Positions 32,520 through 41,781 of a stretch of DNA of 64,000 nt are shown piece after piece. Position 1 is the stretch's first letter, and the number at the start of each line of letters is the position of its first letter. The position numbers were made by a program, and so were the translations under genes. Under the pieces are notes generated by a model. That model was given only the letters and a program-made list of their open reading frames with translations. It was not told the DNA's origin and ran no database searches. The DNA comes from Bosea vaviloviae (GTDB lineage Bacteria > Pseudomonadota > Alphaproteobacteria > Rhizobiales > Beijerinckiaceae), in NCBI RefSeq assembly GCF_001741865.1, contig NZ_CP017147.1, positions 3,277,001-3,341,000 on the forward strand, written 5' to 3'.

Positions 32520-33359
32520 TCATGGCTCCGGCATCGCCTCGGCAAGGAAATCGGTGACCGCCGGCAGCAGCCCGGCATGGCGATGGGCAACGCCCTGCAC
32601 GATGTCGTGGCGCACGGCGATGCCGTGGTTTTCGAAGCTCGCTTTGAGGGCGCGCATGCGCTCGGGCCGGTTCATGCCGGCGATCTCGCCATCGGGGCGC
32701 CATAGGGGTGAGCCTTTGGCCAGCGTGATCTCCCAGGTCTCGGTATCGTCGCCGCCGATGACCATCTGGACCGCGACCCGGCGCATCGCCTCAAGATCGA
32801 TCGGCCGGCCCATCACGGCCTCGAAATCGCGCACGCCGACCCAGAAATCATGCTCGAAATCGAGCAGCGTCACGATGCCCGGCGCGCCGACCGACACCGC
32901 CGAGAGGCGCTTGGGGTGCAGATAGAGGAAGCGGTGCGCGAAATGCCCGCCGCCGGAAAAGCCGAAGAGCGCGAAACGATCGCCGGCGATCCGGTAGCGC
33001 GCCTGCACCTCTTCGACCATGGCGAGCAGGATCGCGTCGTAGCGCACCGCTGAGGGCGTCATCAGCTTGTAGGAGGAGAGCTCGCCCGGGCTGGTGATGC
33101 CTGCAGGAAACAGCGGCGCCAGCACGATGCAGCGGTTCCGTTCGGCGAAGGGGATGAAATCGTCGCGATAGGCGACCATGTCGCGCATCGTGCCGTGGAC
33201 CGAGACCAGGAGCCGGTAGCGCTCCGTGCCGGCCTCGTCGTAATCCTCCGGCACATAGGCGCACCAGCTGAAGCGCGGATCGGCCTGGCAGGCGTGGATC
33301 GTGGTGCGGCCGAAATCATAGGCCGAGAGCTTGACGCCGTGGCGCCTGACGAAGGCCAT
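32520..33359 (-). CDS. Alpha/beta hydrolase
   Basis: 279 residues. RYRLLVSVHGTMRDMVAYRDDFIPFAERN gives the oxyanion HG, FALFGFSGGGHFAHRFLYLHP the nucleophile elbow (GFSGGG), and HRHAGLLPAVTDFL the late histidine region; layout as in esterase/PHB-depolymerase-like hydrolases. Substrate unknown. Its start overlaps the stop of the amidase gene by one base, so both are one transcript. Confidence 0.85.
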   Translation of the reverse strand: MAFVRRHGVKLSAYDFGRTTIHACQADPRFSWCAYVPEDYDEAGTERYRLLVSVHGTMRDMVAYRDDFIPFAERNRCIVLAPLFPAGITSPGELSSYKLMTPSAVRYDAILLAMVEEVQARYRIAGDRFALFGFSGGGHFAHRFLYLHPKRLSAVSVGAPGIVTLLDFEHDFWVGVRDFEAVMGRPIDLEAMRRVAVQMVIGGDDTETWEITLAKGSPLWRPDGEIAGMNRPERMRALKASFENHGIAVRHDIVQGVAHRHAGLLPAVTDFLAEAMPEP

Positions 33360-34825
33360 CAGAACGTTCCTGTCGGGTTTGGATCGCGCGGCGTCGCCCG
33401 GGGCAGATGCGCCTCGATGATGGCGCCGACGCGGAAGCAGAGATCCTCGCGGAAGCGCCCGGCGACGATCTGGACGCCGGCCGGGATCCCGCCTTGCGCA
33501 GCGGTCGGCACCGCAAGACCGGGCAGGCCGAGCACCGAAATCGCCATGAGCGGGCTCTGCGCCGCCAGCACGCGGGTGGTCTCAGCGACATCCCTGAGGT
33601 CGAAGCCGACAGGGAAGGGCGGTGCATAGGAGCACGGCATCACCACGACCGGATAGTCTTCGAAGAAGAGCTGCCAGTTGCGCAAGGCGAGCGCGCGCTC
33701 ACCGAGCGCAGCCAGCGTGTCGGCCGCGCTGTAGCGGGGAAAGGCTTCGTCCCAGAGCGCAAGCGCGCGACGGATGCCCTCATCGCCGTTCTGTTCGATC
33801 AGCGGCTGCAGGTTCGCCATCACATCGGCCGTGGCGAGCTTGCCCCAGAGCTCACCGATGCCGGCCAGGTCCGGCGGCTCGATCTCCTCGACGATGACGC
33901 CGGCGGCCGCGAGCGCGCGGCCGGCGCTGAGCACTGCTTCGGTCACGCTCGGATCGACCACGGCACCTTTCGGCCGGGCCACCAAGGCGACGCGCAGGGG
34001 GCCGCGCATGGACCCAAACGGCGCCGGCACGACACAGCGCGGATCACGCGGGCTCGGCTGCGCCATTGCCTCGAAAGCGATTTCGCAATCGCGCACGCTG
34101 CGCGTCAGTGGGCCCTGGACTGCCATGAGCTGCGAGGAGATCGCGGCCAGCCCTTTGGCGGTCGCGTTGCTCGACGGCACCCGGCCATAGCTCGGCCGCA
34201 GGCCGACGAGCCCGCAGCAATAGGCGGGATAGCGCACCGATCCGGCGATGTCGTTGCCATGTGCGATCGGCCCGATGCCCGCGGCCACCGCAGCGGCTGC
34301 GCCGCCGCTCGATCCACCGGGCGTGATGCCGGCATGCCATGGGTTGAGCGTCGCGCCATGCAGCGCGTTCTCGGTGTGCCAGCGCATCGAATAGCAGGGC
34401 GTATTGGTGCGCCCGATGATCACGGCGCCCGCAGCGCGGAGATTGGCGACGACCGGGTTGTCGCTCTCGGCGACGAGATCGCGATAAGCCTCGACGCCGC
34501 CATCGGTCGGATGGCCCTTCTGGTCGATATTGCATTTGACCGTGACGGGAATGCCGTGGAGCGGCGCGAGCGCCTCGCCGCGCCCCCTCATCGCATCGGC
34601 GGCGTCGGCGTCAGCGAGCGCCTCGGCATCGAAGCGGCGGATCACGGCGTTGAGCGTGCCGTTGACCGCATCCATGCGGGCAAGGCAGGAGACGACCGCC
34701 TCGCGGCTCGACACCAGGCCGAGAGCGATCAATCGCGCAAGTTCGTGAGCCTCGAGCCGCCACAGGGCGTCCGCATCGATCCGGTCGGCAGGCGATACCG
34801 CTGGGGTCTGGGGCGGCGGCATCAT
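33359..34825 (-). CDS. Amidase signature (AS) family amidohydrolase
   Basis: 488 residues. The Ser-Ser-Lys triad is visible: Lys in GIPVTVKCNIDQ, first Ser in TPGGSSGGAAAAVAAGIG, nucleophilic Ser in HGNDIAGSVRYPAYCCG. The usual G-T-D-x-G-G-S-I-R reads GNDIAGSVR, a mild variation. It hydrolyses an amide to acid and ammonia. It leads the operon with the alpha/beta hydrolase and is divergent from the GntR-type regulator, which probably controls it. Confidence 0.92.
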   Translation of the reverse strand: MMPPPQTPAVSPADRIDADALWRLEAHELARLIALGLVSSREAVVSCLARMDAVNGTLNAVIRRFDAEALADADAADAMRGRGEALAPLHGIPVTVKCNIDQKGHPTDGGVEAYRDLVAESDNPVVANLRAAGAVIIGRTNTPCYSMRWHTENALHGATLNPWHAGITPGGSSGGAAAAVAAGIGPIAHGNDIAGSVRYPAYCCGLVGLRPSYGRVPSSNATAKGLAAISSQLMAVQGPLTRSVRDCEIAFEAMAQPSPRDPRCVVPAPFGSMRGPLRVALVARPKGAVVDPSVTEAVLSAGRALAAAGVIVEEIEPPDLAGIGELWGKLATADVMANLQPLIEQNGDEGIRRALALWDEAFPRYSAADTLAALGERALALRNWQLFFEDYPVVVMPCSYAPPFPVGFDLRDVAETTRVLAAQSPLMAISVLGLPGLAVPTAAQGGIPAGVQIVAGRFREDLCFRVGAIIEAHLPRATPRDPNPTGTF

Positions 34826-34904
34826 GGGCTCCGGTTGCAGGTGCTCCTGGGGAGGCCAGGTAACGGCTTCCTATGGAGGTCGAGAATATGTATTTTGTCA
34901 AACC

Positions 34905-35834
34905 ATGAGACATAAAAAAAACGCACCGACCGCGCCGACTTCCGAGCATCCGAGCAAGCTGCAGCGCGACCTGCTGCCGCGTATTCTCGAGATGATCCGG
35001 CAAGACGAGCTGCTTCCGGGCCAGCGCCTGCCGGAAGCTGCCTTCGCGCGGCGCCTCCAGGTCTCGCGCACGCCGGTGCGTGCCGCGCTGCGCCATCTCG
35101 CGGAGCGTGGCGTCATCGCCGCCTTGCCCAATGGCGGCCATGCCCTGTCGCGGCCGGCCAGCGAGATCGCCGAGAGCGACTACGCCGCGGCCTCAGCCGA
35201 TCTCGACGCCTATTGCGTCGCTATCGCCAGGGATCGTGTCGCTGGCACGCTGCCGTCGCAGGCTTCCGAAGCCGACATGATGCGGCGCTATGACATCGGT
35301 CGGCCGCTGCTGCTGCGCGTTCTGAACAAGCTGGCCGGAGTCGGGCTGGTCGAGCGCCGGCCGGGCCATGGCTGGCATTTTTCACCGCTGAACGACGATG
35401 CCGCGATCATTGAAAGCTATGCCTTCCGCCGCATCATCGAGCCGGCGGCCCTGCTCGAAGCGGGCTTTGCGCCCGATCCGGCCTGGCTCGCGGAGATGCG
35501 CCGGCGCCATGAGGCGATGCTGGCGCGGCCCTGGAGCGAGACCGCGAGCATCGCGCTGTTCGAGATGAATTGCGAATTCCATGAAGGGCTGATCGCCGCC
35601 TGCGGCAACCGCTATCTGCTGCTTGCCCTGCAGCAGCAGAGCCGGTTGCGGCGTTATGCGAATTATTCCTGGCGCTACGGGCCCGAGCGCGTCGCGGTCT
35701 CCTGCCGCGAGCATCTCGAGATCATCGCCCGGCTTGAGGCCGGGGAGCGCGAGATCGCGGCTGTCCTGCTGCGTCGCCATCTCGACCGCGCCCGCGAGGT
35801 CAGCCTCTCCCCGCGCGCCGCCAGCCCATATTAG
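34905..35834 (+). CDS. GntR-family regulator with two winged-helix segments
   Basis: 309 residues from ATG 34905; other nearby ATGs are out of frame and the ribosome site is weak. Residues about 18-80 form a GntR winged helix (DLLPRILEMIRQDELLPGQRLPEAAFARRLQVSRTPVRAALRHLAERGVI). A second one (about 105-160: LPSQASEADMMRRYDIGRPLLLRVLNKLAGVGLVERRPGHGWHF) follows, then an FCD-like helical ligand domain (FRRIIEPAALLEAG, FHEGLIAACGN, EHLEIIARLEAGE). The doubled DNA-binding head is unusual for FadR/FCD proteins. It faces the amidase operon across a 79-base spacer and is the likely regulator. Confidence 0.85.
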   Translation: MRHKKNAPTAPTSEHPSKLQRDLLPRILEMIRQDELLPGQRLPEAAFARRLQVSRTPVRAALRHLAERGVIAALPNGGHALSRPASEIAESDYAAASADLDAYCVAIARDRVAGTLPSQASEADMMRRYDIGRPLLLRVLNKLAGVGLVERRPGHGWHFSPLNDDAAIIESYAFRRIIEPAALLEAGFAPDPAWLAEMRRRHEAMLARPWSETASIALFEMNCEFHEGLIAACGNRYLLLALQQQSRLRRYANYSWRYGPERVAVSCREHLEIIARLEAGEREIAAVLLRRHLDRAREVSLSPRAASPY

Positions 35835-35870
35835 CAGGCCGTAATATGCATTTCATGATGTCATAACGCT

Positions 35871-36089
35871 ATGTGCGTCATGTTTCTTCATTGCCGCTCG
35901 GGCTCTCATCCAGGACCGATCGACATTCATGATTTCGTGCGGGGGCGTTACATCCGCGAGGACTTCTTCGTTTCCCGATCCTTCCGCAATCTCGACGATT
36001 TGAACGCGCTACTCCGCGATTGTCTCGACACGGTCGCCAACCGGGGCCGCCACCTTGGCTCGAGGCCAGCTGGGTCGAGGCTTGCTTGA
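35871..36089 (+). pseudogene. IS21-type transposase (IstA) fragment
   Basis: Within a short open frame, residues matching YIREDFFVSRSFRNLDDLNALLRDCLDTVAN (about 35945-36045) correspond to the IstA region that normally reads LDDLNAQLRxWLDTVANPR. The rest of the transposase and the IstB partner are absent. A relic of a former insertion. Confidence 0.6.
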
Positions 36090-36171
36090 TCGCCCGGCGA
36101 CACGGTAATTGCCGCCGGGCGATCGACGCGAGATCAGTCGAACCAAATATTGCGACCGATCGTCTGGAGGG

Positions 36172-36588
36172 TCAATCGATGACCTGGACGACGCGACGCG
36201 TGCGTGGATCGACTAGGACGGTGCGATTGTTGACGACCGTGTAGCGATACTGGGTCGCGCCGTATTCGGCCGGCACCTCGTAGTAGGTGACGCCGTCGTT
36301 CGGCAGTTCGACGCCGACCGACAGGGGCTGCGCGTAGGTATAGGATGGCCGCTTCTGGGTCACGACATATTGCTGGAAGCGCGGTGTGTTGTCGCCGATG
36401 ATCGCGCCGACGACAGCTCCACCAACGCCCCCGACAACCGCGCCGACCGGGCCGCCGACGATGGCGCCACCGACAGCGCCGGTGGCTGCGCCGGCAGCAA
36501 CGCCGCCCTGAGCGCCCTGGGGATTCTGGGCGAAGGCTGTGGCGGGAATGAATGCGAGCGCGCTGATAATGGCCAGTTTCGTGAGCAT
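36172..36588 (-). CDS. DUF1236-domain exported protein
   Basis: 138 residues from ATG 36588 (GGAGGG nine bases upstream). Signal peptide MLTKLAIISALAFIPATAFA, then a glycine-zipper stretch (AAGAATGAVGGAIVGGPVGAVVGG) and a DUF1236 C-terminus (GVTYYEVPAEYGATQYRYTVVNNRTVLVDPRTRRVVQVI). Such proteins are periplasmic or outer-membrane associated, function unknown. A weaker EcfG-like element lies upstream at 36650-36674. Confidence 0.88.
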   Translation of the reverse strand: MLTKLAIISALAFIPATAFAQNPQGAQGGVAAGAATGAVGGAIVGGPVGAVVGGVGGAVVGAIIGDNTPRFQQYVVTQKRPSYTYAQPLSVGVELPNDGVTYYEVPAEYGATQYRYTVVNNRTVLVDPRTRRVVQVID

Positions 36589-36649
36589 GGATTTACCCTC
36601 CAATGGCTCGGCGTGGAGGCAATCCCCACGATCAAGGCATTGCAAAATA

Positions 36650-36674
36650 AACATCCACCCAATCGCAATGTTCC
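36650..36674 (-). promoter_or_regulatory. Weak EcfG-like element
   Basis: Minus strand GGAAC (36674-36670), 16 bases, TGTT (36653-36650), 62 bases before the DUF1236 start. One mismatch in the -10. Confidence 0.4.
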
Positions 36675-36773
36675 ATGAGACGGATTAAAATTACAATTGA
36701 ATCAATGGCTTATATGAATATTTATTCAGGATTGCAGTTTGGGGAACAAGGCATGATCGGGGAACCCACAAGA

Positions 36774-37757
36774 TCAGTCGATGAAACGCACGAACACGCC
36801 TGGCTTCACGAGGTCAGCCAGTTCCTCGGCATCCCAGTTGGTGAGCCTGACGCACCCGTGCGATGTCGTTTTGCTAACCTGCGACGGTTCGGGAGTTCCG
36901 TGTATTCCAAAGGTTGGCTTCGACAGCGCGATCCAGACGGTGCCGACCGGGCCATTAGGGCCTGGCGGGAGGACGAGGGTTTCGGTGTTTTTGCCCTGCT
37001 GAAAGTTCTTTTCGGGGTTGTAGGTGTAGTTCGGGTTCCTTGCGATCCTTTCGATGGTATGTTCGCCCGAGGGCGAAGGCGTGTTTTGGCTACCGATCGT
37101 TGCGGGGTAACTCGCCAGAACTTGATCGCCCGCGCCGTAGACCAAAACCATCCCCGAGCTTTTGACCGCGTCAATGCGTAGGGCGCTGCCCTTCTCGAGC
37201 GAGCGTTTGGCTGATGCCACCAGGATCACTGGGCCTGCCTCGGAGAACGCTTCTCCGGGGTTGAGCGCATTGAGGAGTTTCTCACTCATATGAAAGCGCT
37301 CGCCGAGCATCTCCCCAGGGCTGGTGTAGGACAGGCGCTTCATCTTGGCCTGTTTGGCGTAATCACGCGGGATCTCGTCGGTGAAATCGTAAGCGGCGTC
37401 CTTTTCGGAAAGCTTGTATTCGGCGACCACATCGGTCGCGGTCTCGCCGCCCAGTGTCAGCCATGTCAGCGCGTCGATCTCCCCGCCTTCGCCGAGTTTT
37501 TCCTGCCGACGGAACTGCGCCACTGCCTTGCGAAAATTTTCGCCATCGCCGCCGTCGATTACGCCAGGCGATATGCTGCGTCGGCTGAGAAGAACCTGCG
37601 CTTTGACGATGAATGGATCAGGCCCGGCTTGGGGCTCCAGGCGCCGATCCGTGAAAAGCGCGCCGTTGATTTGGTCGGCCGTGAGAGCGCCGCTCGACGG
37701 GGCTCCGAAACCGAGCGCCGTTACCACAATCGCAATGCGCAGACTGGCGCTGTTCAT
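36774..37757 (-). CDS. L,D-transpeptidase (YkuD family)
   Basis: 327 residues. Signal peptide (IAIVVTALGFGAPSSGALT), a peptidoglycan-binding-like region (FIVKAQVLLSRRSISPGVIDGGDGENFRKAVAQFRRQ, about 48-85), then the YkuD domain with FGIHGTPEPSQVSKTTSHGCVRLTNWDAEELA; C302 is the catalytic cysteine in SHGCVRL. It cross-links peptidoglycan (3-3 links) or attaches proteins to it in the periplasm. Monocistronic as far as seen. Confidence 0.95.
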   Translation of the reverse strand: MNSASLRIAIVVTALGFGAPSSGALTADQINGALFTDRRLEPQAGPDPFIVKAQVLLSRRSISPGVIDGGDGENFRKAVAQFRRQEKLGEGGEIDALTWLTLGGETATDVVAEYKLSEKDAAYDFTDEIPRDYAKQAKMKRLSYTSPGEMLGERFHMSEKLLNALNPGEAFSEAGPVILVASAKRSLEKGSALRIDAVKSSGMVLVYGAGDQVLASYPATIGSQNTPSPSGEHTIERIARNPNYTYNPEKNFQQGKNTETLVLPPGPNGPVGTVWIALSKPTFGIHGTPEPSQVSKTTSHGCVRLTNWDAEELADLVKPGVFVRFID

Positions 37758-37799
37758 TGATCTGATACCTTCACGACGCGCCCGTTTGATAGGTCGCGA

Positions 37800-38054
37800 T
37801 CATCGCGCGAACGGTGATGGTAGGACCACCCGCACTTTGCGCGCAGCGAGGGCGGTGGTCGACGTTACCGTCAAGCTCGGCGCGATGGCCGGGCGATCGG
37901 CCGATGGCGAGGGCACCACGGCGAGGACAGGCTGGTCGATCAAAAGCACTGAGACCCGCATTGCCTGATCGATGGGCCGATTGGCCTGAGAAGCTGCGGC
38001 AGCCGAAAAGCCGACGATCGAAACGACGGCCAAGATAACAGTTTGAATTTTCAT
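37800..38054 (-). CDS. Small exported protein of unknown function
   Basis: 84 residues from ATG 38054. Signal peptide MKIQTVILAVVSIVGFSAAAASQA, then RPIDQAMRVSVLLIDQPVLAVVPSPSA and a basic, proline-containing tail. No family recognised. The ribosome site is weak, but a GGAAC-N16-GGTT promoter lies 32 bases upstream (38086-38110), which supports it as a real general-stress gene. Confidence 0.6.
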   Translation of the reverse strand: MKIQTVILAVVSIVGFSAAAASQANRPIDQAMRVSVLLIDQPVLAVVPSPSADRPAIAPSLTVTSTTALAARKVRVVLPSPFAR

Positions 38055-38085
38055 GATTTTAACCCATTCACCAACTTGCGAGGAG

Positions 38086-38110
38086 AACCGCGAAGAGGCG
38101 TAAAAGTTCC
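38086..38110 (-). promoter_or_regulatory. EcfG-like general-stress promoter
   Basis: Minus strand GGAAC (38110-38106), 16 bases, GGTT (38089-38086), before the small exported protein. Confidence 0.6.
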
Positions 38111-38160
38111 GGCGTCGGCAGCCGGCCGGTCTGGCTGACTGCCCTCGGAAAATTCGCGCG

Positions 38161-38185
38161 GGAACATCGATGATCACCTGCCGTT
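38161..38185 (+). promoter_or_regulatory. EcfG-like general-stress promoter, full consensus
   Basis: GGAAC (38161-38165), 16 bases, CGTT (38182-38185), exact consensus. It contains the in-frame ATG at 38170, so the transporter must start further downstream. Confidence 0.75.
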
Positions 38186-38238
38186 CAGCAGGAGAGGCGC
38201 AGGCGACTGTGCCTAGCTGTGCAATGGGGGGCCTACCG

Positions 38239-40215
38239 ATGACGCTTCCGGCCAAGCTTGATCCGACCCAGGAACTAAAGCCGCTCGGGCCTCATGGCAC
38301 CGGGTTAGGGACCTTCGGCGTGATCGCGTTGATTGTCACCGCGCTTTACGTCGGTCGCGACGTCTTCGTCCCAGTCGCCCTGGCGATCCTGTTCAGCTTC
38401 GTGTTGGCTCCGTTGGTCAAAGTCCTGCGGCGCCTGAAAATTCCGCGCTCGCTCGCCGTCATAACCATCGTCGTCGTCGCGTTTGCAGGGGTCAGTGCGC
38501 TGGCAATGATGATGGCGACGCAGGCGACGCAATTGGCCTCCGATCTCCCGCGGTACCAGTACACGATCCGCGAAAAAATATCGTCGCTGCGCGGTTCGGG
38601 CCCCGGCGGCGGCGTCCTGTCACGGGCCGCCGACGTCCTTCAGGAACTCGGGAAGGAGCTTGATAAGGCGCCCGAACAGCCGGTCCCCGAGGCTTTTGGA
38701 GCGCCAAAGGCTCCTCCTGAACAGCGCCCCATTCCCGTCGAGGTCCATCAGCCCAATCCTGGCGCGCTTCAGACGCTTCGGGCGTTTCTGGTCCCGTTGA
38801 TTCACCCTTTGGCGACGACGGGCATCGTGGTGATTTTTGTCATCTTCATCTTGCTTCAGCGCGAGGATCTCCGGAATCGATTCATTCGGCTGACCGGCGC
38901 CTATGATCTGCAAAAGACCACGGCTGCACTCGATGATGCGGCGTCGCGCTTGAGCCGGCTTTTTTTGACCCAGCTTGCCGTGAACGCTGGTTTCGGGCTC
39001 GTCATTGGTCTTGGTCTCTGGGCGATCGGCGTGCCGAGCCCCGCGCTATGGGGCATCCTGACGGCGATCTTGAGATTTATTCCCTATATCGGCGCGATCT
39101 TCTCCGCCGCCTTTCCTCTGACGATCGCGGCGGCCGTCGATCCAGGCTGGACGATGCTGCTCTGGACCGCAGCCTTGTTTCTGATCGCCGAGCCGGTCGC
39201 GGGGCATGTGATCGAGCCGCTAATTTATGGACAGTCGACAGGAATGTCCCCCGTTGCAATCGTCGTCGCCGCGACGTTCTGGACATGGCTGTGGGGACCG
39301 ATCGGCCTCGTTCTCGCGACGCCTCTAACGGTCTGCCTGGTTGTACTTGGTCGGCACGTCGAGCGGCTCGAGTTCCTCGACGTCCTTCTTGGCGACCGTC
39401 CAGCCCTGTCGGCGTCAGAAATCTTCTATCAGCGTATCCTGGCTGGCGATCCCGCCGAGGCAGCCGACAAGGCCGAACAGGTTTTGAAGGAGCGATCGCT
39501 GTCGGCCTACTATGAGACCGTTGCGGTGGAGGGATTGCGACTGGCCTCCGCGGATGCCCTCCGCGGCGTCCTTGACGATGCCCGAATGGCAGGCATCCTC
39601 GAAGCCGTTCGCGAGGTCGTCGACGATCTTGCCGATCACGACGACATGAAGCCACAAAACGGAAAAACCCCGACGGACGCCGAGACCGAAGCAACCATCA
39701 CCGAGACAAACGAGATGCAGGGCACGGCGGACCTGCAGGTTCTGGCTCCCGAAGACCTGGCCGAAACCTACAGGATGCCGCAGCCGGTGCTGTTTATAGC
39801 AGGGCAAAACCAGCTCGACGAAGCCATCGCAGTGATGCTGGCACAAGTCATCGAGAAGCATGGGGTCTCAACGCGTATCGAACCTTCCACTAGCTTGTCG
39901 ACGCGCAATATTTTCACGCTCAGCACCGATGGTGTGGCGCTTGTCTGCCTTTGTTATCTCAACGGCAATAGTATTGCGAACATGCGATATGCGGTAAAGC
40001 GCCTTCGGCGGAAGATGCCGGCCGCGACGATCATGATCGTGGCGCTAACGCTTGCGCCGAACGAGACTGGCGACCAGCTCATGGATGCGGCAAAGCCCGA
40101 TCGCGTCGCCGTCACCTTCCGCGAGGCGGTTCGATATTGTCTGGAGGACGCGACGGCTGGTTCTGCCGCGCCTGTACGGACGCTTCACGTCCTCGAATCT
40201 GCAGGCCAAACCTGA
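38239..40215 (+). CDS. AI-2E-family (PerM-like) membrane transporter with C-terminal extension
   Basis: 658 residues from ATG 38239, chosen because GGGGGG lies eight bases upstream and the earlier in-frame ATG at 38170 is inside the promoter; ATG 38224 is an alternative. About eight helices: FGVIALIVTALYVGRDVFVPVALAILFSFVLAPL at the start, LVPLIHPLATTGIVVIFVIFILL, then ALWGILTAILRFIPYIGAIFSAAFPLTIAAAVDPGW (the family signature) and FWTWLWGPIGLVLATPLTVCLVVL. The last 230 residues are cytoplasmic (GDRPALSASEIFYQRIL onward) and end in a B12-binding-like/Rossmann-like segment (VLFIAGQNQLDEAIAVMLAQVIEKHGV), unusual for the family. Cargo is unknown. Confidence 0.88.
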   Translation: MTLPAKLDPTQELKPLGPHGTGLGTFGVIALIVTALYVGRDVFVPVALAILFSFVLAPLVKVLRRLKIPRSLAVITIVVVAFAGVSALAMMMATQATQLASDLPRYQYTIREKISSLRGSGPGGGVLSRAADVLQELGKELDKAPEQPVPEAFGAPKAPPEQRPIPVEVHQPNPGALQTLRAFLVPLIHPLATTGIVVIFVIFILLQREDLRNRFIRLTGAYDLQKTTAALDDAASRLSRLFLTQLAVNAGFGLVIGLGLWAIGVPSPALWGILTAILRFIPYIGAIFSAAFPLTIAAAVDPGWTMLLWTAALFLIAEPVAGHVIEPLIYGQSTGMSPVAIVVAATFWTWLWGPIGLVLATPLTVCLVVLGRHVERLEFLDVLLGDRPALSASEIFYQRILAGDPAEAADKAEQVLKERSLSAYYETVAVEGLRLASADALRGVLDDARMAGILEAVREVVDDLADHDDMKPQNGKTPTDAETEATITETNEMQGTADLQVLAPEDLAETYRMPQPVLFIAGQNQLDEAIAVMLAQVIEKHGVSTRIEPSTSLSTRNIFTLSTDGVALVCLCYLNGNSIANMRYAVKRLRRKMPAATIMIVALTLAPNETGDQLMDAAKPDRVAVTFREAVRYCLEDATAGSAAPVRTLHVLESAGQT

Positions 40216-40510
40216 CCCGGTCATCTGAGGTTCATTCCTGGCCGGATTACCTGACTCTGCTGTCGGTTATGACGGTCCGCTTTCGAGATCCATATCTCAC
40301 GCTTGATGGCAGTCTTTGAGATGCGGCAGGATGAGAAACGAGATTTGCCGTATACCCGGCACATTGTGCGGCCGACCTGGATGTAGTTTCTGCATGCCTC
40401 ACTCGCCTTAAGGAGCCGTGGTCAATGCCTTGCGACACGCCCAAGGCATAGAGAGCCTCGATACCGTATAGAGTTCAGTGCACCCGCAACCTTTCCAATC
40501 GAGGCTCACT

Positions 40511-41494
40511 GTGCCGTTTAGCCACTGGACATCAGATAGCCTGCGCCGAGCCATCCAGGCTGCGGGCGTCGCTCTGTGGTCATGGAACGTCGCGGAAGAC
40601 ACGTTCGTCATGGACGAACAGGGCTTCGGGATGTGGTGCGTGGAGCAGACAGATGACCTGAAGTTCGAGGACTTGTCGGCGCGCATCCACCCAGCGGATC
40701 GCGACCGTGTCCGTGCTGCTTTCACTGCGACGCGCGGCGTCGAGGGCGCTTACGAAACCGACTTCCGCATCATGGTCGGCGACGACATACGCTGGATTTC
40801 CGCACGCGGCCTAGGCAACGATTCCGGCATGCATGAGGGTCATTTGTACGGGATCTTCCTGGACGTGACCGGCCGCAAGCAGGCCGAGGAGGGCCATGAG
40901 CTTCTCGCCGGCGAGATGAGCCATCGGGTCAAGAATCTGTTGGCGATCGCATCGGGACTGACTCAGATCGCCTCCCGGTCGTCGAGCACGGCCGCCGAGA
41001 TGGCCAAGGACCTGACGACCCGCCTGACGTCGCTGGGCAGGGCCCACGATCTGGTGCGTCCGCTTCCCGGCCATCAGGGCACCGCAGCCCTGCTCGGCGA
41101 CCTGCTGTCGATCCTGCTGTCGCCATATGAGGACATGGGCGCATTCAGCGGTCGAATCCGTGTCGCGGTTCCCCGCATGGGCGTCGGCGAGGGCGCGGCG
41201 ACCACGCTGGCGCTCGTCATCCACGAATTGGCCACCAACTCAGTGAAGTACGGCGCATTGTCGTCCGACGAGGGAACGCTGGACGTATCCGGCTCGCTGG
41301 AGGGCGACGACATCAAGATCGTCTGGATGGAGCGGGGCGGCCCCAGCGTCGAGCCGTCGAAGGTCAGCGGTTACGGCAGCAGGCTGGTTGCCCGCAGCGT
41401 CAATGGGCAGCTCAACGGAGTGATCGACTACGCATGGGAACCGGAGGGGCTCATCGTGACGCTGACACTCAGGGTCGCGAAGCTGGCCAACTAA
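40511..41494 (+). CDS. PAS / HWE-family sensor histidine kinase
   Basis: 327 residues from GTG 40511 (GAGG six bases upstream); GTG 40478 is an in-frame alternative with a weak site. One PAS domain (LRRAIQAAGVALWSWNVAEDTFVMDE to IFLDVTGRKQAEEG) is followed by the HWE dimerisation helix with phospho-acceptor in AGEMSHRVKNLLAIA and an ATPase domain with VIHELATNSVKYGALSSDEGTL. It is soluble. Similar kinases feed the PhyR general-stress switch in this order. A receiver-domain fragment lies on the opposite strand at its 3' end. The 295-base spacer before it (40216-40510) shows no promoter I can name. Confidence 0.9.
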   Translation: MPFSHWTSDSLRRAIQAAGVALWSWNVAEDTFVMDEQGFGMWCVEQTDDLKFEDLSARIHPADRDRVRAAFTATRGVEGAYETDFRIMVGDDIRWISARGLGNDSGMHEGHLYGIFLDVTGRKQAEEGHELLAGEMSHRVKNLLAIASGLTQIASRSSSTAAEMAKDLTTRLTSLGRAHDLVRPLPGHQGTAALLGDLLSILLSPYEDMGAFSGRIRVAVPRMGVGEGAATTLALVIHELATNSVKYGALSSDEGTLDVSGSLEGDDIKIVWMERGGPSVEPSKVSGYGSRLVARSVNGQLNGVIDYAWEPEGLIVTLTLRVAKLAN

Positions 41495-41640
41495 TCGACT
41501 GCGGCCAGCACCTTTAGTCGGTCGTCCTCCGCATATGGCTTCCTGACGAACACGATCTTCTCTGGCATGTCGGCGACCAACGGCGAGACGCGACCCGACG
41601 CCAGGATGAGCACGGTGGGCGGCATCGCCTGCGGACATCA
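41491..41640 (-). pseudogene. Receiver-domain fragment (C-terminal third)
   Basis: Reading the minus strand: AMPPTVLILASGRVSPLVAD, then MPEKIVFVRKPYAEDDRLKVLAAVD and a TAG. The KPY motif and following helix are the end of a response-regulator receiver domain, but the phospho-acceptor part is gone and an in-frame TGA stands just upstream. It converges with, and touches the stop of, the HWE kinase gene. Probably the relic of its single-domain partner. Confidence 0.65.
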
Positions 41641-41781
41641 TGATCAACTGAATAGCGCTGGGAGGCTGTTAGGGTCTTGCGGCCTCCGAATGTCGGGCTT
41701 GTCCTGACCGAGAGGAGAGACGATGCGGAGGCGGGGGAGATATTTTTGATCGACGGGACTGTATGATGCATGCGGTTCAAC

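Noticed and set aside
38170..38238. Upstream start of the AI-2E transporter at ATG 38170
   Set aside because: This ATG lies inside the GGAAC-N16-CGTT promoter and has no ribosome site.
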